DNA from: a virus
IMG/VR virus record: IMGVR_UViG_3300037237_000474
Span: 1 to 21,242 of that record
Direction: 5' to 3' (one strand)
DNA length: 21,242 nt
Within the stretch, counting starts at the first letter, position 1. The number at the start of each line of letters is the position of its first letter. The position numbers and the translations under genes were made by a program. Below are positions 19,890 to 21,242 of this stretch, piece after piece. Below the pieces are notes generated by a model. That model did not search any database and was not told the origin of the DNA. It worked only from the letters and a program-made list of their open reading frames with translations.

Positions 19890-20024
19890 TCATCCGCCAT
19901 CTGGCCACGGCCGCAGACCGGCTTCCGCTTCGCGCTCGATACGCTCACGCTCCCTTCTTTCTTCTGAGGCCGGCGACGATCCCTTGTCCCAAAAATAGTC
20001 GGGGCGCCGGATCACAAGCTCCCC
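19890..20024 (-). pseudogene. 3' part of a second copy of the 18746-19036 gene, cut by an ISAs1 insertion
   Basis: Minus-strand frame: ELVIRRPDYFWDKGSSPASE, then REAEAGLRPWPDGG-type end (actual: EREAEAGLRPWPDGG) and a TGA. It aligns with ALLIGRETYFWDKGSSPASE and the GLRPWPD end of the gene at 18746. Homology runs right up to base 20024, where the ISAs1 inverted repeat starts, so the insertion has removed the front of the gene. The missing N-terminal part should continue just past 21242. Confidence 0.85.
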
Positions 20025-21242
20025 CAGGGGAATCGCATTTGGAATTCTGTTGATGTGCACATGAGAGCTTGCGCCGGGGGAAGGTGATGGATTCTACCAG
20101 ATGGCGTTGGGAACACGCCCTGGGAGGATGTCTTGGAACAGTTTTCTGCGTGCTGGGAGGGTCTGGAAGACCCGCGAACCGGCAATGCCGGGCTGCATGA
20201 CTTCCATGAGCTTCTAGTGATCGGCCTGTGCGCGGTCCTGTGCGGTGGTCAGGGCGCGGTCGACATGGCGCTGTTTGCGAAGGCAAAAGAGTCCTTCCTG
20301 CGCGGCTTTCTCAAGCTGGAGAATGGCGTGCCCAGCCACGATACGTTCAGCCGGCTATTCCGCCAGCTTGATCCGACGCAGTTTCAGGCGGCTTTTCAGC
20401 GTTTCATGGAGAGTTTCTCCGAACAATGTCAGGGTGTGGTGGCGATAGATGGCAAAGTGCTGCGCCGATCGTTCGATCGCGCCAACGGCAAGTCGCCCCT
20501 GCACATGGTCAGCGCCTGGGGCTGCGAGCAACGCATGGTGCTGGCGCAGATCGCCACGGACGCCAAGTCCAACGAGATCACCGCCGTGCCGACGTTGCTG
20601 AAGATGCTGTCGTTGAAGGGCGCGATCGTGACCGCCGACGCGCTGAACTGCCAGCGTGCGATCGCTCAGCAGATCGTCGATCAGGGTGGCGACTATGCGC
20701 TGGCTCTGAAGGGCAATCAGAGCACGCTCCACGATGATGTCCGCACTTATCTCGACGATCCCGCAAGCAAGACCATCACGGCCAAGCCGGATGTCGAGGC
20801 CGATCACGGCCGCATCGAGACACGCACGGCGACGGTTTCGACCGATATCGACTGGTTGCAGAAAGACCATCAATGGCCCGGCCTGACCGCCATCGGCAAA
20901 GTGGTCCGCATCCGTGAAACGCTGGCCACGACCACGACCGAAACCGCTTATTACCTACTCAGTGCGGCCTTATCAGCCGAACGCCTCAACGAAGTTGTCC
21001 GCTCCCATTGGGGTATCGAGAACCGGCTGCATTGGCGGCTCGATGTCGTGATGAACGAAGACCAGGACAGAACCCGCCTGGGCAACGGCCCACATAATCT
21101 GGCCGTTCTGCGCCACATGGCGTTGAACGTCATGCAAAAAGACGCAACCAAAGGCTCCTTGCGCGGCAAGCTCAAGCGAGCCGGCTGGGACGATGGCTAC
21201 CTTGCAACCCTGCTGGCGCTCTTTTGAAATGCGATTGCCCTG
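20025..21242 (+). mobile_element. ISAs1-family insertion sequence, complete (1,218 bp)
   Basis: Left end CAGGGGAATCGCATTT (20025-20040) and right end, inverted, CAGGGCAATCGCATTT (21227-21242): 16 bp with one mismatch, with the CAGGG start typical of ISAs1. The single transposase gene fills the interior, and its stop codon touches the right repeat. The element ends exactly at the last base of the window, so the target duplication (8-10 bp in this family) cannot be checked; the left flank ends AAGCTCCCC. Confidence 0.9.
20133..21227 (+). CDS. ISAs1-family DDE transposase
   Basis: 364 aa from TTG 20133 with GGGAGG five bases upstream. The N-terminal region FSACWEGLEDPRTGNAGLHD, then FHELLVIGLCAVLCGGQG, is the usual ISAs1/H-repeat opening (DUF4338-like, 'DDE_Tnp_1-assoc'). 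The catalytic residues are Asp106 (VVAIDGKVLRRS), Asp169 (VTADALNCQ) and Glu296 (SHWGIENRLHWRLDVV), with NEDQDRTRLGNGPHNLAVLR after it. Length is full for the family and there is no frameshift, so it is probably active. It acts on the ends at 20025 and 21242. Confidence 0.95.
   Translation: MEQFSACWEGLEDPRTGNAGLHDFHELLVIGLCAVLCGGQGAVDMALFAKAKESFLRGFLKLENGVPSHDTFSRLFRQLDPTQFQAAFQRFMESFSEQCQGVVAIDGKVLRRSFDRANGKSPLHMVSAWGCEQRMVLAQIATDAKSNEITAVPTLLKMLSLKGAIVTADALNCQRAIAQQIVDQGGDYALALKGNQSTLHDDVRTYLDDPASKTITAKPDVEADHGRIETRTATVSTDIDWLQKDHQWPGLTAIGKVVRIRETLATTTTETAYYLLSAALSAERLNEVVRSHWGIENRLHWRLDVVMNEDQDRTRLGNGPHNLAVLRHMALNVMQKDATKGSLRGKLKRAGWDDGYLATLLALF

Overview
The window reads as GC-rich accessory DNA from an alphaproteobacterium, probably of the Hyphomicrobiales. 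The placement rests on the DUF3489 / DUF2924 / serine-recombinase cassette, the KGG-type small protein, a Flp (type IVb) pilin, a Rha-family remnant and overall codon use. A Methylocystis/Methylosinus-type host is only a guess. I found no ordinary housekeeping gene; almost everything is mobile, phage-like or cargo.

Layout. (1) 482-3489: a co-transcribed DUF3489, DUF2924 and large serine recombinase cassette. (2) 3772-3816: the 3' half of a tRNA-Val(CAC) on the minus strand, the usual footprint of a tyrosine-recombinase attachment site. Its orientation implies that an integrated island lies to its right, with the intact tRNA beyond the window. (3) 3933-5417: a decayed Rha antirepressor, a secreted Gly-rich protein, a fragment of an HTH gene, and the first copies of a ~260 bp tandem repeat whose core looks like a promoter. 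(4) 5418-8446: a 3,029 bp IS1-family element with perfect 19 bp inverted repeats and an 8 bp target duplication. It landed in the second repeat copy, and the first copy shows the uninterrupted site. Besides its DDE transposase it carries four co-oriented genes: a KGG-type basic protein, a 420 aa proteasome-fold (Ntn-hydrolase-like) protein with Thr1/Asp17/Lys33 in register, a 67 aa protein, and a secreted Cys-containing protein. (5) 8455-8878: the rest of the repeats. (6) 9018-17270: a plus-strand run of mostly very small, overlapping phage-type genes. It has two excisionase-like HTH proteins, a winged-helix-like protein, a small-terminase-like HTH protein, several unknown proteins and a tail tape-measure-like protein. 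No integrase, portal, capsid or large terminase is visible. (7) 17282-17979: a hairpin, an AT-rich intergenic region and a strong sigma70-like promoter leading to a 45 aa basic protein. (8) 18177-19693, minus strand: unknown small genes and a solo Flp pilin. (9) 19890-21242: the tail of a second copy of the 18746-19036 gene, cut by a complete ISAs1-family insertion that ends exactly at the window edge.

The most interesting unit is the IS1 element with its proteasome-like passenger operon. The passenger core is visibly more AT-rich than its surroundings, its genes overlap one another, and a perfect 18 bp inverted repeat sits inside the first codons of the hydrolase. The second point of interest is the phage-like block, which has small-terminase-like and tape-measure-like genes but none of the large particle genes, as expected of a phage satellite or a heavily reduced prophage. 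Functions given for the small genes are mostly inferences from motifs and position; no database search was possible.
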